A DNA stretch of 64,000 bases, from NCBI GenBank assembly GCA_030432695.1, contig JAUILN010000006.1, positions 496,001 to 560,000 on the forward strand, written 5' to 3'. Position 1 is the stretch's first letter, and each line of letters starts with the position of its first letter. The DNA comes from a bacterium (lineage in GTDB: Bacteria; Planctomycetota; UBA1135; UBA2386). Shown here in pieces: positions 35,617-45,592 of the stretch. The notes under the pieces are model-generated. The model worked only from the letters and a program-made list of their open reading frames with translations. It was not told the origin of the DNA and did no database searches. Made by a program: the position numbers and the translations under genes.

Positions 35617-35839
35617 ACGCCGCCCCGTGGCAAGGTGTGTCTCGACTTCGAGAGTGCCTAGGGCGCATCCGGGCCGTGCTCGGGTCTTTCCAGAATCGTT
35701 GCTTCATTGCCCTTGGGCAAGTCTGAAAGCGCCGCCTGCCGTCGGGCACGACAGAGCGGATTGTCTATGACTTCCCCCATGGCGAAGAAGCCAGTTCCGA
35801 GCGAGCTGGCCTGTCGGGCCGCAGAGGTTGTGACGCGGA

Positions 35840-38800
35840 ATGGTTTCTGTGATGTCAGCCGAGTCCCTGGATCTCCTTCGCATTGCGAGGCGGCAGTACC
35901 TCGCGGGCGAACTCCGTCGTCTGGCGGTTGCTCTGGAATCTGCGGAGCCGGTGCCGCCGGAGGAGCTTCGAGCGAGTCAAGACCATCTGGATGATCTGTT
36001 CGTCTGGCTGGACGACCCGAAACCGTGCATTGTCGGAGCCTCGCCGTCCGACCGAGCGCGCATCCAGCACGATATCGCTGCGATCGCGCGATTGAACGGA
36101 GTCGACCCAGCGCGTTTTCTGGGTCTCGATTCCTTGGAGCGCCTCGGGGAAGCGATCCGGTATGCAGAGAAGTTTGCGAGGTGGCTGGAGGAACAGCGGC
36201 CGCACTTTGTCGGATTGTTCCAGGGATTGATCAGCGGTCTCGCGGCGAGCGAGACCTCGCTTAGAGTTTGGCCGCCTTTGCCGATCGTCGAGCCCGAAGA
36301 CCTGCATCGTGCCCTGACCACGTTGGAGCCGACGGACATCGGGTTCCGGTTGGGGCTGTCGACTGAGGATGCGAATTCCGTGGCTGTTCGGATCGACCTC
36401 GAGTCCGGGATCCGCGAAGTGGCGCCGGTCGTTCGTCGTCGTCGGCTGTCGATCGACGACGATGGGGCATTACTTTGCTGGCGATTTGACGGCTTGGCGG
36501 CCAATCTGCGCAGGGCCCTGTTAGCAGTCGAGACGGATCTCCTGGCACAGGACGCGGTTCCGGGCTCCTTACCGGAGCTGATTCGAGAAACCCATCGCCG
36601 CTGGTTCCGAATGGCATTGGAGGGGCGGGACCAGGAAAGCTACGCGGTTCTGGCATTCGACTTCCTCGAGCGGGTCCTGGCGATCCCCGAGACTGAGGGT
36701 GCGGGCGCTTGGTCTGGCGACGATGCGGAGAAGCTGTGTGCCAGCGCTGCGCGGAGCGTCGCGGATTGCTGTCCGGAACGGCTTCGCGTACTCGATCGTT
36801 CGGTGATGGATGAGTCGGAGCTGATGCAGCATGTAGACAACTCGCGACTCGAGAGTCATCCACAGACGCCGATTGGGCACTTGCTGCGATTCGTGCGATC
36901 CGGCTACCAGCTGGTCGACGAGGGCGGTCATGTAGTGCGACAGGTCAAGGCTATCGCTACTCGTAGTGCCGGGCCCACCACTCCAATGCAGAACCTGATC
37001 ATGCAGCTCTGCACGGCGCTGCTCAGCAAGGATCCGGGCGAGTTCCGTGTGCGGTGCAAGCAGTGGGAAACGAAGGTGAATCGTGCGTTGTTCGAGACTC
37101 TGCAACGCAAGCAGTTGCTTGACGACGAGGCACATCGTGAGGCAGGGATTGCGTGTGAGCAGGCTGGATTCGACGTGCTGTCCGAGGTCATGCCGATCCT
37201 GGACGACAAGGCGAGGCGGGAGTCGACTCTTGGAGGTGAGGAGTCTGACTACGGGCAAATTCGGAAGTGGTTGCTGTCCCAGGCGGAGCAGTTCCGTTCG
37301 TCTCAGTTCCGCTTCATCGTTCCGGATTTCGAGTTCTACGAGATCCGCGACCTGCCTCCTGGCGACGGGCTGAGTTTCGACTTTGGCTACGATCCGAAGG
37401 TGCCGCTGGGCGAGGTCATCCGGGTCGTCACTACCGGGATCGAGCGCAACGGTGATGTGGCGACCCGCGGCGTGGCCAAGCTAAGCCTCGGACCCGAGCC
37501 GATTCTTGCACGGGGCATCCGCGAGCTGAGCGACCGCTACCCCGATGCGGCCGTGGTGGTTCGCGACGATCTCAATGAGGCTCTCGGTCTGCAACGTGAG
37601 TTGCCTCGGGCTACCGACAACGAAGAAGACATCCGGGAGAGGCTGTTCGGAGTCGTCCTTCGGCTGTTCGAACGGCTGCAGACCTTGGACGGTCTGGAAA
37701 GTGGTCACGAGGTCGATCCGTTCGCGGAGACGCACCCGTTACGGGACCTGGCGCTCTTCCTGGAGAATGGCGAGTACCACGTGTACCCTGGGGTTTCTCG
37801 GCTTCAGGAGCAGCTCCGACGCGATGGCAGATTGCAGGTCCCGTTCTGGAGCAACACTCCGAAGGGTGAAGATGTTCCGGCTGGATTCGATGTCGAGTAT
37901 CAGCACTCCCCTGAGGTGCGCGAGGGGGATCTGGTGCGAGTGCATCGGTTCGGTGTCGTGAGACGTCTCGGAGTGGGGCCGGAGCCCGACTGCTTGGTGC
38001 GCGCGAGCGTTGTGGTCAGCCTGGGCGAGCGGAACGCGCTCGACGACGTGATCGACCGCATCGAGCGTGACCTGGCCGAGGTCGGACTCTCGGATCCGCG
38101 TCTGCCAATCGTGTTGCGGAGTCTTCGTTCGGCATCGGCGGCGCGAGTGCAGGCGCGTCGGGAGTTGCTAGCGCTCGTCGCGGAGGACGTGGGGCGCGCA
38201 TCCCTGGAGCAGGCACATATCGCTGCGGAGGAGGAACTCTTCAATCGGCTTCGTGAGGCCGTGCAGGAATTCGACGCTCTCGGTCGGGATTCCGCCGATG
38301 CGTCGAGGGACTCCCTGAGTGAGGGGCAGCGCGCCGTGATCGAGGCCAGCGTGGCGATGATTCTCGCGGAGTGCGGTTCGACCCTGCGCGTCGAGGCCTT
38401 CCCGTCGCTGCGATCGGTGCTCAGCAGCGAGGACTTCGAAGGAGTCGCTGGTCGCGGTTACGAGCGGTGTGTCTCCCAGTGGAGCGATGCGAGTCCTACC
38501 GGCCTCGTCCAGGCGATCCTACGTCGTGGGCTGCGCCGGGACCGTCGGATCGCCGTTCCCGCCCGGGTGCAGATATCGCGGGGACCGAAGCCTGATTTCC
38601 TGCACTTCCTCGACGCGCTCTGCCCTCGGTTGTCCCAGGGATCGCTGCTGTTGTCCGATGCCGACCAGCTCAGGCACGAGATCGAGTCCGTCTACGGGCA
38701 GACTCCAGTGCTGAGCGACGAGCGCCGGCGGGATATCGAGCGGAATGTGCTCGAGTTCGGTGTCGAGGCGGAAGCGTGGGCGCGTCGTGCCGGGGACTCC

Positions 38801-40945
38801 GCACTGAGCGAATTGGTACAGTCCGAGTTCGACGGACTGCTTGCCAGTCTCGGTACGCGATTGTCGGGGCTGCGGAGATTTGGCAAAGTCGGGCAGATCG
38901 TGGATGAAGTCATGGCCACGAAGTTCGAGTTCAGGACCAGGCGCGACGATCGTCCACGCGGTGAGATCCTCGAGGTGGAACAGAGTGGGTTGGTCTTCGG
39001 CGATCCCGAGGACTCCAGCGATCGGGTATTGGTCAAGGCCAAGGTTGTTGTAAGTAGCGGGCCTGGTTCGGCCTTGCAGCTCGAACTCGAGCGTGGTCTC
39101 GAGTTACTACGCGGCCACGGTGGTAGCCCCATCGAGCGGGATGCCGTCGAGCGGCTGTTGCTCTCGTTGGAAGGTGCCGTGAACGAGCGCGAGGAGCGAG
39201 AATCTGTCGACGCAGAGCTGCTGGCGACTAGCACTGCCGCGTTGGAGCGGGTTGCTCGCATGGCAGGCGCGGCGTCGTTCAGTTCGGGCGCGATTCGCGA
39301 GCACCTGGAGATGACCGGATTCGAGCGTGTGCCCGGGCCCCGAGGCGTCAGCGCAGGTGATCTGGTCGGCAGCGGCTCGGCGGACTCCCGCTACCGCGCC
39401 TCCGAGGGTCGGTTCCTGGCTGGTCGTGCGCCCTTCGAAGTTGCCGAGATCGAGCACTACGGATGGACTCGCCAGGGACGCGTTGTTGTACCTGCTCGCG
39501 TCATCTGGTCTCGAGGCCCTGCCGAATTCCTCGATGAGCTGACTTCGCAGGTGGCCCTGGAGTCGCTTCCCGGCGCGGTTCGGCTGGCCGTGGCTGAGCG
39601 GCTTTCCTCGCGACAGATCGGGCCAGGCGAGTACGGCGTGATCGAAACCGAGAACGATGGACTCGTGGTGTGCGCCGAGTTGTTCGGGGCCGTTGCCGGG
39701 CACACGGACGCGGAGAGCATCGCATACCGTGACCGATTGCTGGGAAGATTGAAGGAGCGAGGCGCCCGGATCTTCCCGTTGCCGGGCGAGCCTTGGAGCT
39801 GCCCTGCCGGGGTGGACGAGAGCGAGGATGTTGCGATTACGCGGCTCGTGAGCGAGCGTCCGGCTCGGGAAGTACTGGAGGTTGGGGAATACGGAGTGCT
39901 GCTCGATCCAGCGCCAGCGGAAGGATCCAGAGTCGTTCGTCGGCCGCGATTCGACATCAGCCGTGGCTCGAAGAGTTCGTCCGAGGAACTCGTGGGCCGG
40001 CTGCTCCGAGAGCATCGCCGCGATCTGCTCGATCCGACTCTCGCGTGTGGTCGAACTCTTCTTCAGGCACTGAACTCGATCGTCGATGCCTATGGCAAGG
40101 GCGAGGACGAGCGTCGGCTACAGCTGTTTGCGGTCGTGGTCTGGTCACTCGGGGAGCTGCTGCCGGCAGTGTCCGCGAACCGGGGCGAGATTCGCGGGTT
40201 GCTTGAACGCCTGGATTCCAGCTGCCGGGACGAATTGGAGACCGCGGGCTATTTGTTGCGACCCCGGGTTGGAGAGATCATCGAGTCGGTTGAGAGCACG
40301 GCTTGGATCGATTCCGAGGGTGGTGTTCTGTGGGATTGTCTGGATACCCCCAAGCCGAGGGGCTATGTCATCGAGGTGCTTGCGCCAGCAGTCTTTGAGC
40401 CGGGGGCGGGCTCTGTCCTGACCAATCCTGACGTGCCCGATCAGGTGCTCCGTGCACGTGTGCAGTTGAACCACGGTCCTCCGCACAGGCTCATCGAGCT
40501 GTTCAAGACGCTCCTGGCAGATTTTTCCGGTCCTCGCGGTGAACTCTATCCCGAACTCGCGGCACGGATAAGGGAGCTCTCGAGTGCTGCGGCGCCGCGG
40601 AGTGATGGAGACTATCAGGAAGCCATACACGTCTTGACCGACTTCTATCGCCACAAGAACGGCGAGTTCGAAGGAATGAAGAACCAGGAACTCCGCCGCG
40701 AGGATTTCCGCAAGCTCAGCCAGCCAGTGTTGTCGTTCCTGCAGTCTTGCTCGGTGAAGGAGTACATTCGAGAAGGTGATCCACGGCAGATGATTGATCG
40801 GGAGCAGCGGCGATTGAAGATCCGCAATCCGGAGATGGTCGCGAAGAACCCGCAGTGCACGGTGCAGAGGATCTTTGTTCCCGGCTTCGAAAGAGCCGGT
40901 CAGACCATCCAGGAAGCGGTGATCGAAGTTTCGCCGCCGCGCTGA
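35840..40945 (+). CDS. Giant repeat protein with PASTA-like beta modules
   Basis: This is a 1701-residue protein (ATG 35840; in-frame ATG 35852 is also possible). It has no signal peptide and no transmembrane helix. The N-terminal about 500 residues are helical. After that a module of about 35 residues recurs at roughly 522, 695, 886, 1038, 1197, 1342 and 1506. Its pattern is P-x-G-x-V/I-x-x-V, a Gly-hydrophobic turn, about 6 variable residues, then V-x-x-x-A-R-V-x-I/V-S-x-G-P. Examples are PLGEVIRVVTTGI, PARVQISRGPKP and PARVIWSRGPAEF. Helical linkers of 120-150 residues separate the copies. The pattern resembles the second half of PASTA domains (pGtV...G...V.vs.G), but this is my inference. 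The C-terminus (FVPGFERAGQT) looks like a last half-module. The neighbouring protein encoded at 41011-45507 carries the same modules. Confidence 0.75.
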   Translation: MVSVMSAESLDLLRIARRQYLAGELRRLAVALESAEPVPPEELRASQDHLDDLFVWLDDPKPCIVGASPSDRARIQHDIAAIARLNGVDPARFLGLDSLERLGEAIRYAEKFARWLEEQRPHFVGLFQGLISGLAASETSLRVWPPLPIVEPEDLHRALTTLEPTDIGFRLGLSTEDANSVAVRIDLESGIREVAPVVRRRRLSIDDDGALLCWRFDGLAANLRRALLAVETDLLAQDAVPGSLPELIRETHRRWFRMALEGRDQESYAVLAFDFLERVLAIPETEGAGAWSGDDAEKLCASAARSVADCCPERLRVLDRSVMDESELMQHVDNSRLESHPQTPIGHLLRFVRSGYQLVDEGGHVVRQVKAIATRSAGPTTPMQNLIMQLCTALLSKDPGEFRVRCKQWETKVNRALFETLQRKQLLDDEAHREAGIACEQAGFDVLSEVMPILDDKARRESTLGGEESDYGQIRKWLLSQAEQFRSSQFRFIVPDFEFYEIRDLPPGDGLSFDFGYDPKVPLGEVIRVVTTGIERNGDVATRGVAKLSLGPEPILARGIRELSDRYPDAAVVVRDDLNEALGLQRELPRATDNEEDIRERLFGVVLRLFERLQTLDGLESGHEVDPFAETHPLRDLALFLENGEYHVYPGVSRLQEQLRRDGRLQVPFWSNTPKGEDVPAGFDVEYQHSPEVREGDLVRVHRFGVVRRLGVGPEPDCLVRASVVVSLGERNALDDVIDRIERDLAEVGLSDPRLPIVLRSLRSASAARVQARRELLALVAEDVGRASLEQAHIAAEEELFNRLREAVQEFDALGRDSADASRDSLSEGQRAVIEASVAMILAECGSTLRVEAFPSLRSVLSSEDFEGVAGRGYERCVSQWSDASPTGLVQAILRRGLRRDRRIAVPARVQISRGPKPDFLHFLDALCPRLSQGSLLLSDADQLRHEIESVYGQTPVLSDERRRDIERNVLEFGVEAEAWARRAGDSALSELVQSEFDGLLASLGTRLSGLRRFGKVGQIVDEVMATKFEFRTRRDDRPRGEILEVEQSGLVFGDPEDSSDRVLVKAKVVVSSGPGSALQLELERGLELLRGHGGSPIERDAVERLLLSLEGAVNEREERESVDAELLATSTAALERVARMAGAASFSSGAIREHLEMTGFERVPGPRGVSAGDLVGSGSADSRYRASEGRFLAGRAPFEVAEIEHYGWTRQGRVVVPARVIWSRGPAEFLDELTSQVALESLPGAVRLAVAERLSSRQIGPGEYGVIETENDGLVVCAELFGAVAGHTDAESIAYRDRLLGRLKERGARIFPLPGEPWSCPAGVDESEDVAITRLVSERPAREVLEVGEYGVLLDPAPAEGSRVVRRPRFDISRGSKSSSEELVGRLLREHRRDLLDPTLACGRTLLQALNSIVDAYGKGEDERRLQLFAVVVWSLGELLPAVSANRGEIRGLLERLDSSCRDELETAGYLLRPRVGEIIESVESTAWIDSEGGVLWDCLDTPKPRGYVIEVLAPAVFEPGAGSVLTNPDVPDQVLRARVQLNHGPPHRLIELFKTLLADFSGPRGELYPELAARIRELSSAAAPRSDGDYQEAIHVLTDFYRHKNGEFEGMKNQELRREDFRKLSQPVLSFLQSCSVKEYIREGDPRQMIDREQRRLKIRNPEMVAKNPQCTVQRIFVPGFERAGQTIQEAVIEVSPPR

Positions 40946-41010
40946 ACGGGAGTTCTCGAGCACGATGGGCGACAGCGAGAACTGAGTAGGTCATCGAGGA
41001 GCGATCGATC

Positions 41011-44000
41011 ATGTCGGCGCCTGCAGTCCTGGAGCTTCCCGACCACTGTGGCTTCGTGCTCGGTGAGGAACTCGGAGCCTGGCACGGATTCTCGGAGCGG
41101 CTCGTGCTTGGTGATCGGGCGGTCGGGGGTTGTCGTGCGTTGGTCCGTGTCGGGCCTGTTCAGGCGATCTCGAGGCGTATCGACGATGTCGTGCGAGAGC
41201 TTCAGCGCCTGCAGGCTTGCGAGGGACTCCCGGTCCCCGATGTTCTGTGGGCGAGTGAGGTTCGGGACGAAGCCCTCTGTCAGTTGTGCGTTGTCGAGCG
41301 GATCGATCCGGCCACAGTGCCCATCGAGGAGTTCGACGGGGGCCCTGCTCAGTGGTCCTGGGACCAATGGCGGGTGATCGTGCACGCGCTCCTGTCGGGC
41401 GTGCGGGATCTGCATGCCGCCGGGTTCGCGTGCGGTCCATTGGATCCGTCCGACGTGCGCCTCGGCCAGACTGCGGGAAGCCGTCCTCGAGTAGTCTTTC
41501 GCCGTGTCATCTGGGCAGTGGCGCGATCCATCATCGATCAGGGCATCGAGGTCGGGGCGGGTCGAGGGCGAGAGCAGGTCACCGACCTGGAACGCTTGAA
41601 GGCGCTGGTCATCGAGTGGGCGAAATCGTTCGTGGGCGGCGGTCAGGCCCAGTCCATGCCCGACATCGCGCTGGACCTGATTGAGTTCATGCCCCCCTCT
41701 GGCCTGCTCGATCTCGTCGACGAGCTACTCACCAAGAGTGACTTCGGAGGTCCACTGGTAGATGCGCCCGTCGCGACCGGATCCGCATCCGCTGCTCGTG
41801 AGGTCGAGCAGGCAACATCGACGTATGTTCCCGAAGTTCCGGGCGAAGAGGCATCCAGGCGTGGCACTCTTCCGGGGGTAGGCCTTCCGGTCGTTTCGGA
41901 TCCGCCCAGGCCGCCAGCCGGCGCGATCGGTGCGACCCCAGAGGCTCGACAGGCCTCGCCGGTGCCGGCGTCCTCCTACGAGGAGATCGATCAGTTTCGA
42001 TCCGCGGTGTTCTTCGAAGACGAGATTCGTGGCCGGGTCCTCGCCCTTCGTACGAGCTTGGCTCCTCACGTCGAAGCCGCCGAGCAGGCGCTGCGTGAAG
42101 CAGGAGGCAATAGTGTAGCGACGGTTCGCGCGCTCATTGGATTCCTTTCCGAACTCGAGAATTCGGTCGGCAATGGGGGCCACGCGTCGGATGTCGCCGA
42201 CCTCTGTCGCCTGCTGACCCAGCACCTGCAAACGTGTGGCGCGAAGGCCCTTCCCGAGCATGGTCTCGACTTGGACTTGAAGGAGGTCTATCAGCGCCAG
42301 CTCTACGGCGTGGACTGCAAGTTCGAGTTTTCGGATGCATCGCCGCCGGTTCGTCCCGGTTCGCTCATTCAGCTGGAGCGCTCGGGGTTCGACTTGTTCG
42401 GGGAAGTCATACGCCGGGGCTCGGTCATCATCAGCCTCGGGCCACCGCCGTCAGGCTTGAACGAGGTCGAGTCCTTCTCCCTCTATTACCCTACCCACGG
42501 CCTTAGCCCCCATCTGCGGCGCTTGAAGGACACCGTGATGGCGGAGTATCCGCAGCTTCTGGATCCGGAAGCTCGCGGCGTCGAGGCTTTCGAGCAGGAG
42601 CTGCTCAGGATCGCCGAGCGGGTGCCCCGCCAGGGTGGAGACGAGGAGTATGCAGGGCTTCGTACCGGTCTGCACGCCCTCGTGAGTTGGTCGGGCTACT
42701 CCGTATATCCACCGTTCAACGGCCAGCGCTACCAGTCCGCGTGGGACTTGGACGCGGATGGGCTCGAGGCAGCGTTCCATGCCGAGGCTCCGCCAGGCAC
42801 GGTGCTGTACGCAGCTCAGACCGGACTGCGTCGTCGTGAGCGTGAGATACAACGCGGACGTCTCGGCATCTCGGTCGGTGCGGAGCCCGCGGGCTGCGAA
42901 CAGCTGATGTCGCGCTTGGAGCGGTTGCGTGCCGAGGTGGTTACGCCGCTTCGCGGTGCCGTCGAGGACATCCGGCAGCGCCTCGCTTCACGTCGATTGC
43001 GAGAACTCGGAGTCGACTTGCCCGAAGCCGATATCGATGCAGATTTGGCCAAGAAGATCTGCCACGCGGCAACGTTGGTTTTTCCCAGTGCGTCGTCAGA
43101 TGCCTGGGGCGAGATCGTGGGCGGGCTATCGGCATTGCTGCTCGAGCTGGATCGGCGTCGTCGATTCGATTTGATTCCTTCGCTCCACGACCGGGAAGCC
43201 CGCTTCGATGCCCACTCAGCTGACACCGTGGAGGTCGTACGGGAGCGCGTCGATTCCGAGCAAGAGAGCTACGAAGAATTCGAAGCCGTCGAGTTCGGAT
43301 ACTGGTTCGACGGCGCCGTGTGTCGCAAGGGCCGATTCGAACGGGTAGCCGGTCGTCGTGCGCTCGTGCATGACTGGATTGCGAAGGCCGGGGAGACTCT
43401 CGCCGGTCTCGGTGCGGGCCAGGAGGTCGAGGTCGCCAGGTCCGACGACGCGGCACGCGCTTGGGGCGTCTCCCGCGTCGAGGAGCGGTTCGAGGCTCGC
43501 GACGCGCTGCTGAATCGATTGCAGGGTCTGGTGGCCAGGCTCGAGACCGTCGGAGCAGAGGGCGGCGATGCTTCTCGTCGCGTTTCCTCGGTCCTGGCAG
43601 ATTGGGAGCAGTGGGTTGAGCCGGGGCTAGGGGTCGCGCTGCTGCCCCGGCCGGGGGTCGAGCTGGATGCCCGCACCCGGAAACTCTTGGTCGAAGGTAC
43701 GGAGGAGCCGGTCAGGCGATACCACCAGCATGCCCCATTGGGTGAGCTGATCGAAGTGCAGGCGATTGGACTCTACGAGACGAAACGCGGGATCTGGATT
43801 CGTGCGCCACGGATCGCGATAAGCCTTGGACTCGCCGACGGAGTCGAGGATTTGCTTGGCGACCTACGGACCTGTCTCGGTAGTGAAGAGGTGCTACCCG
43901 ATCTCGCCGCGGGTCTTCCGGCCCTCGATCGCGGAGGCGTCCTCGATCTGACGCGGCGGGTGTTCGCGGTTGCCGGTGAAAGGGTCTTGGACCCACTAGC

Positions 44001-45507
44001 CTACGCGGCTCGCAGTCGAGTCATAACCAGGCTTGGCGAGGCTCTGGACCGTCATGGCCTGCGGATCGAGAACGCATCGACTTCGGAGCTGTCCGCGCCC
44101 GGACGTGGCGTCCATGGATTCGAGATCGAGGCCGTGTTGGTCGACAACCCGCGGCGGCCGTTCGACGTCCTGCGTCCTCGGCTGATCGATTCTGCAAGTG
44201 GCGAGGAATTCTGCGGTGGGCTGGTGCGGATCCAGTTGCCGACACCAGAGCTTCTCGAGGCGCTGCGAGAGACTTCGCTCGCGGAGTTGCCTCGGGTCGT
44301 GAGCTGGATGCGAACTGCGCAAGAGCAGATCGTCCGTAGGAGGGCTATTCCCGAGGATTCGGAGTTGCTCGTCGGATTGCTCGAGGCGATTGGGGCCCCG
44401 CTGTCGCCGTCGGATGCAGAGCAACTGGTCCCAGTCCTGGCTTCGGTGAGTGCCCGCTGGGTCGGACTCGACGGTGCGCTCGAACCAGGATTGGACTCCA
44501 TGGACCTGCATGAAGTCGTGTCTCGTGCGGCCGATGACAGTCCCGTGGGAACTGTCCTGAGCATTGAGCGGCCCGGAATAGTGAGTGAGATCGGGCGGAT
44601 GCTGGTGCCTGCCCGATTGGTCGTCAGCCGAGGGCCCGGCGGGCCAATACTGGAGCAGGTCGACGCTCTCGAGGTTGCTGTGCGAGCTGCCGTTCAGCGA
44701 GGGGTGCTCTGGGCGGATGATCTAGCGGAATGCGAATCGGAGGTCGAGCGGATTCGGGCCTCCGTGCGCGAAGGTGGTGCTCGATTCGCACGTGACGAGG
44801 GACTACTGAGTCAGGTCCGCGTGCTCCTCAATCGTTTTGCTTGCGCCGCCGGCGACGGGGAATTGGTCGCGGCCTTGCGGGAGATCGTGGAGGCAAATTC
44901 CGCCATTCGGGGTGATGGCGAGTTTGCGATTCTCGAGGATCCAGCGGCCAATCCCGATGCGTTCACGGTCCGTAGGGTTCTGGTGGGTTCGGCGGTGGGC
45001 TGGGTGCAGTGGGTTTATCGGCCGGCGAAGAACAGCCAGGGTGACATTCGGCGCGGGGAAGTCTGGTCTGCCGAAACTGGAGACGATCCGCTCGCCACAC
45101 TGTTCGCGAACCTGATTGTTCAGCTTCGAGAAGATTCGGGAGTAGGTGGGCTGTGCTCGGAGATCGTTCGGGATGCCGCCCGGATCGACGGTGCCGATGA
45201 TCTTCAGAGAGATCGCGTTGCGGCAGAGGCAGTCCAGAAGATCGCGCGTGCGGCTCTGGAGCAATCGAGTTCGTTGACTGGCCCACGGGTGCGTACACTC
45301 ACCAGACCGATAAAGCAGGAGTACCTGGGAGGTCGCGGCTGGTACGAGATCCAGATCCGTGTCGGCGATCCAGTGGATCGATACGCGCCATCCCTGGCAC
45401 GTGTATCCGAGGGTGGTTGCGCCGACGGGCTAGTCTCCGCGGTGGTGCTGCCCGGATTCGCCAGTCGGGACGGATCGCGTGTTCTTGTTCATGCAGCCGT
45501 TCGATGA
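41011..45507 (+). CDS. Giant pseudokinase protein with PASTA-like modules
   Basis: This is a 1498-residue protein. Residues about 1-250 look like a decayed protein kinase. The segment LLSGVRDLHAAGFACGPLDPSDVRL (near 127-150) aligns with the catalytic loop LHxxGxxHxDLxPxNVxL but has lost the His and Asp. A Pro/Ala-rich linker (about 260-325) follows. PASTA-like modules of the kind described for the preceding gene occur at about 448, 594, 909 and 1178 (RPGSLIQLERSGF, IISLGPPP; PPGTVLYAAQTGL; PLGELIEVQAIGL; PVGTVLSIERPGI, LVVSRGPG), with weaker copies near 752 and 1034. The end VVLPGFASRDGSRVLVHAAV matches the end of the preceding protein. A kinase-like head plus PASTA-like repeats recalls PknB/StkP, but here without a membrane anchor or catalysis. 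It begins 65 bases after the preceding gene. Confidence 0.75.
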   Translation: MSAPAVLELPDHCGFVLGEELGAWHGFSERLVLGDRAVGGCRALVRVGPVQAISRRIDDVVRELQRLQACEGLPVPDVLWASEVRDEALCQLCVVERIDPATVPIEEFDGGPAQWSWDQWRVIVHALLSGVRDLHAAGFACGPLDPSDVRLGQTAGSRPRVVFRRVIWAVARSIIDQGIEVGAGRGREQVTDLERLKALVIEWAKSFVGGGQAQSMPDIALDLIEFMPPSGLLDLVDELLTKSDFGGPLVDAPVATGSASAAREVEQATSTYVPEVPGEEASRRGTLPGVGLPVVSDPPRPPAGAIGATPEARQASPVPASSYEEIDQFRSAVFFEDEIRGRVLALRTSLAPHVEAAEQALREAGGNSVATVRALIGFLSELENSVGNGGHASDVADLCRLLTQHLQTCGAKALPEHGLDLDLKEVYQRQLYGVDCKFEFSDASPPVRPGSLIQLERSGFDLFGEVIRRGSVIISLGPPPSGLNEVESFSLYYPTHGLSPHLRRLKDTVMAEYPQLLDPEARGVEAFEQELLRIAERVPRQGGDEEYAGLRTGLHALVSWSGYSVYPPFNGQRYQSAWDLDADGLEAAFHAEAPPGTVLYAAQTGLRRREREIQRGRLGISVGAEPAGCEQLMSRLERLRAEVVTPLRGAVEDIRQRLASRRLRELGVDLPEADIDADLAKKICHAATLVFPSASSDAWGEIVGGLSALLLELDRRRRFDLIPSLHDREARFDAHSADTVEVVRERVDSEQESYEEFEAVEFGYWFDGAVCRKGRFERVAGRRALVHDWIAKAGETLAGLGAGQEVEVARSDDAARAWGVSRVEERFEARDALLNRLQGLVARLETVGAEGGDASRRVSSVLADWEQWVEPGLGVALLPRPGVELDARTRKLLVEGTEEPVRRYHQHAPLGELIEVQAIGLYETKRGIWIRAPRIAISLGLADGVEDLLGDLRTCLGSEEVLPDLAAGLPALDRGGVLDLTRRVFAVAGERVLDPLAYAARSRVITRLGEALDRHGLRIENASTSELSAPGRGVHGFEIEAVLVDNPRRPFDVLRPRLIDSASGEEFCGGLVRIQLPTPELLEALRETSLAELPRVVSWMRTAQEQIVRRRAIPEDSELLVGLLEAIGAPLSPSDAEQLVPVLASVSARWVGLDGALEPGLDSMDLHEVVSRAADDSPVGTVLSIERPGIVSEIGRMLVPARLVVSRGPGGPILEQVDALEVAVRAAVQRGVLWADDLAECESEVERIRASVREGGARFARDEGLLSQVRVLLNRFACAAGDGELVAALREIVEANSAIRGDGEFAILEDPAANPDAFTVRRVLVGSAVGWVQWVYRPAKNSQGDIRRGEVWSAETGDDPLATLFANLIVQLREDSGVGGLCSEIVRDAARIDGADDLQRDRVAAEAVQKIARAALEQSSSLTGPRVRTLTRPIKQEYLGGRGWYEIQIRVGDPVDRYAPSLARVSEGGCADGLVSAVVLPGFASRDGSRVLVHAAVR

Positions 45508-45592
45508 ACTGTTCTGATCTGTTGGGGAGCGTTCTCCTCTTAGACTGGGTTCCGAGGTCCTTCCGGCGATTGTCGCTTCGAAGGTCGTTTCG

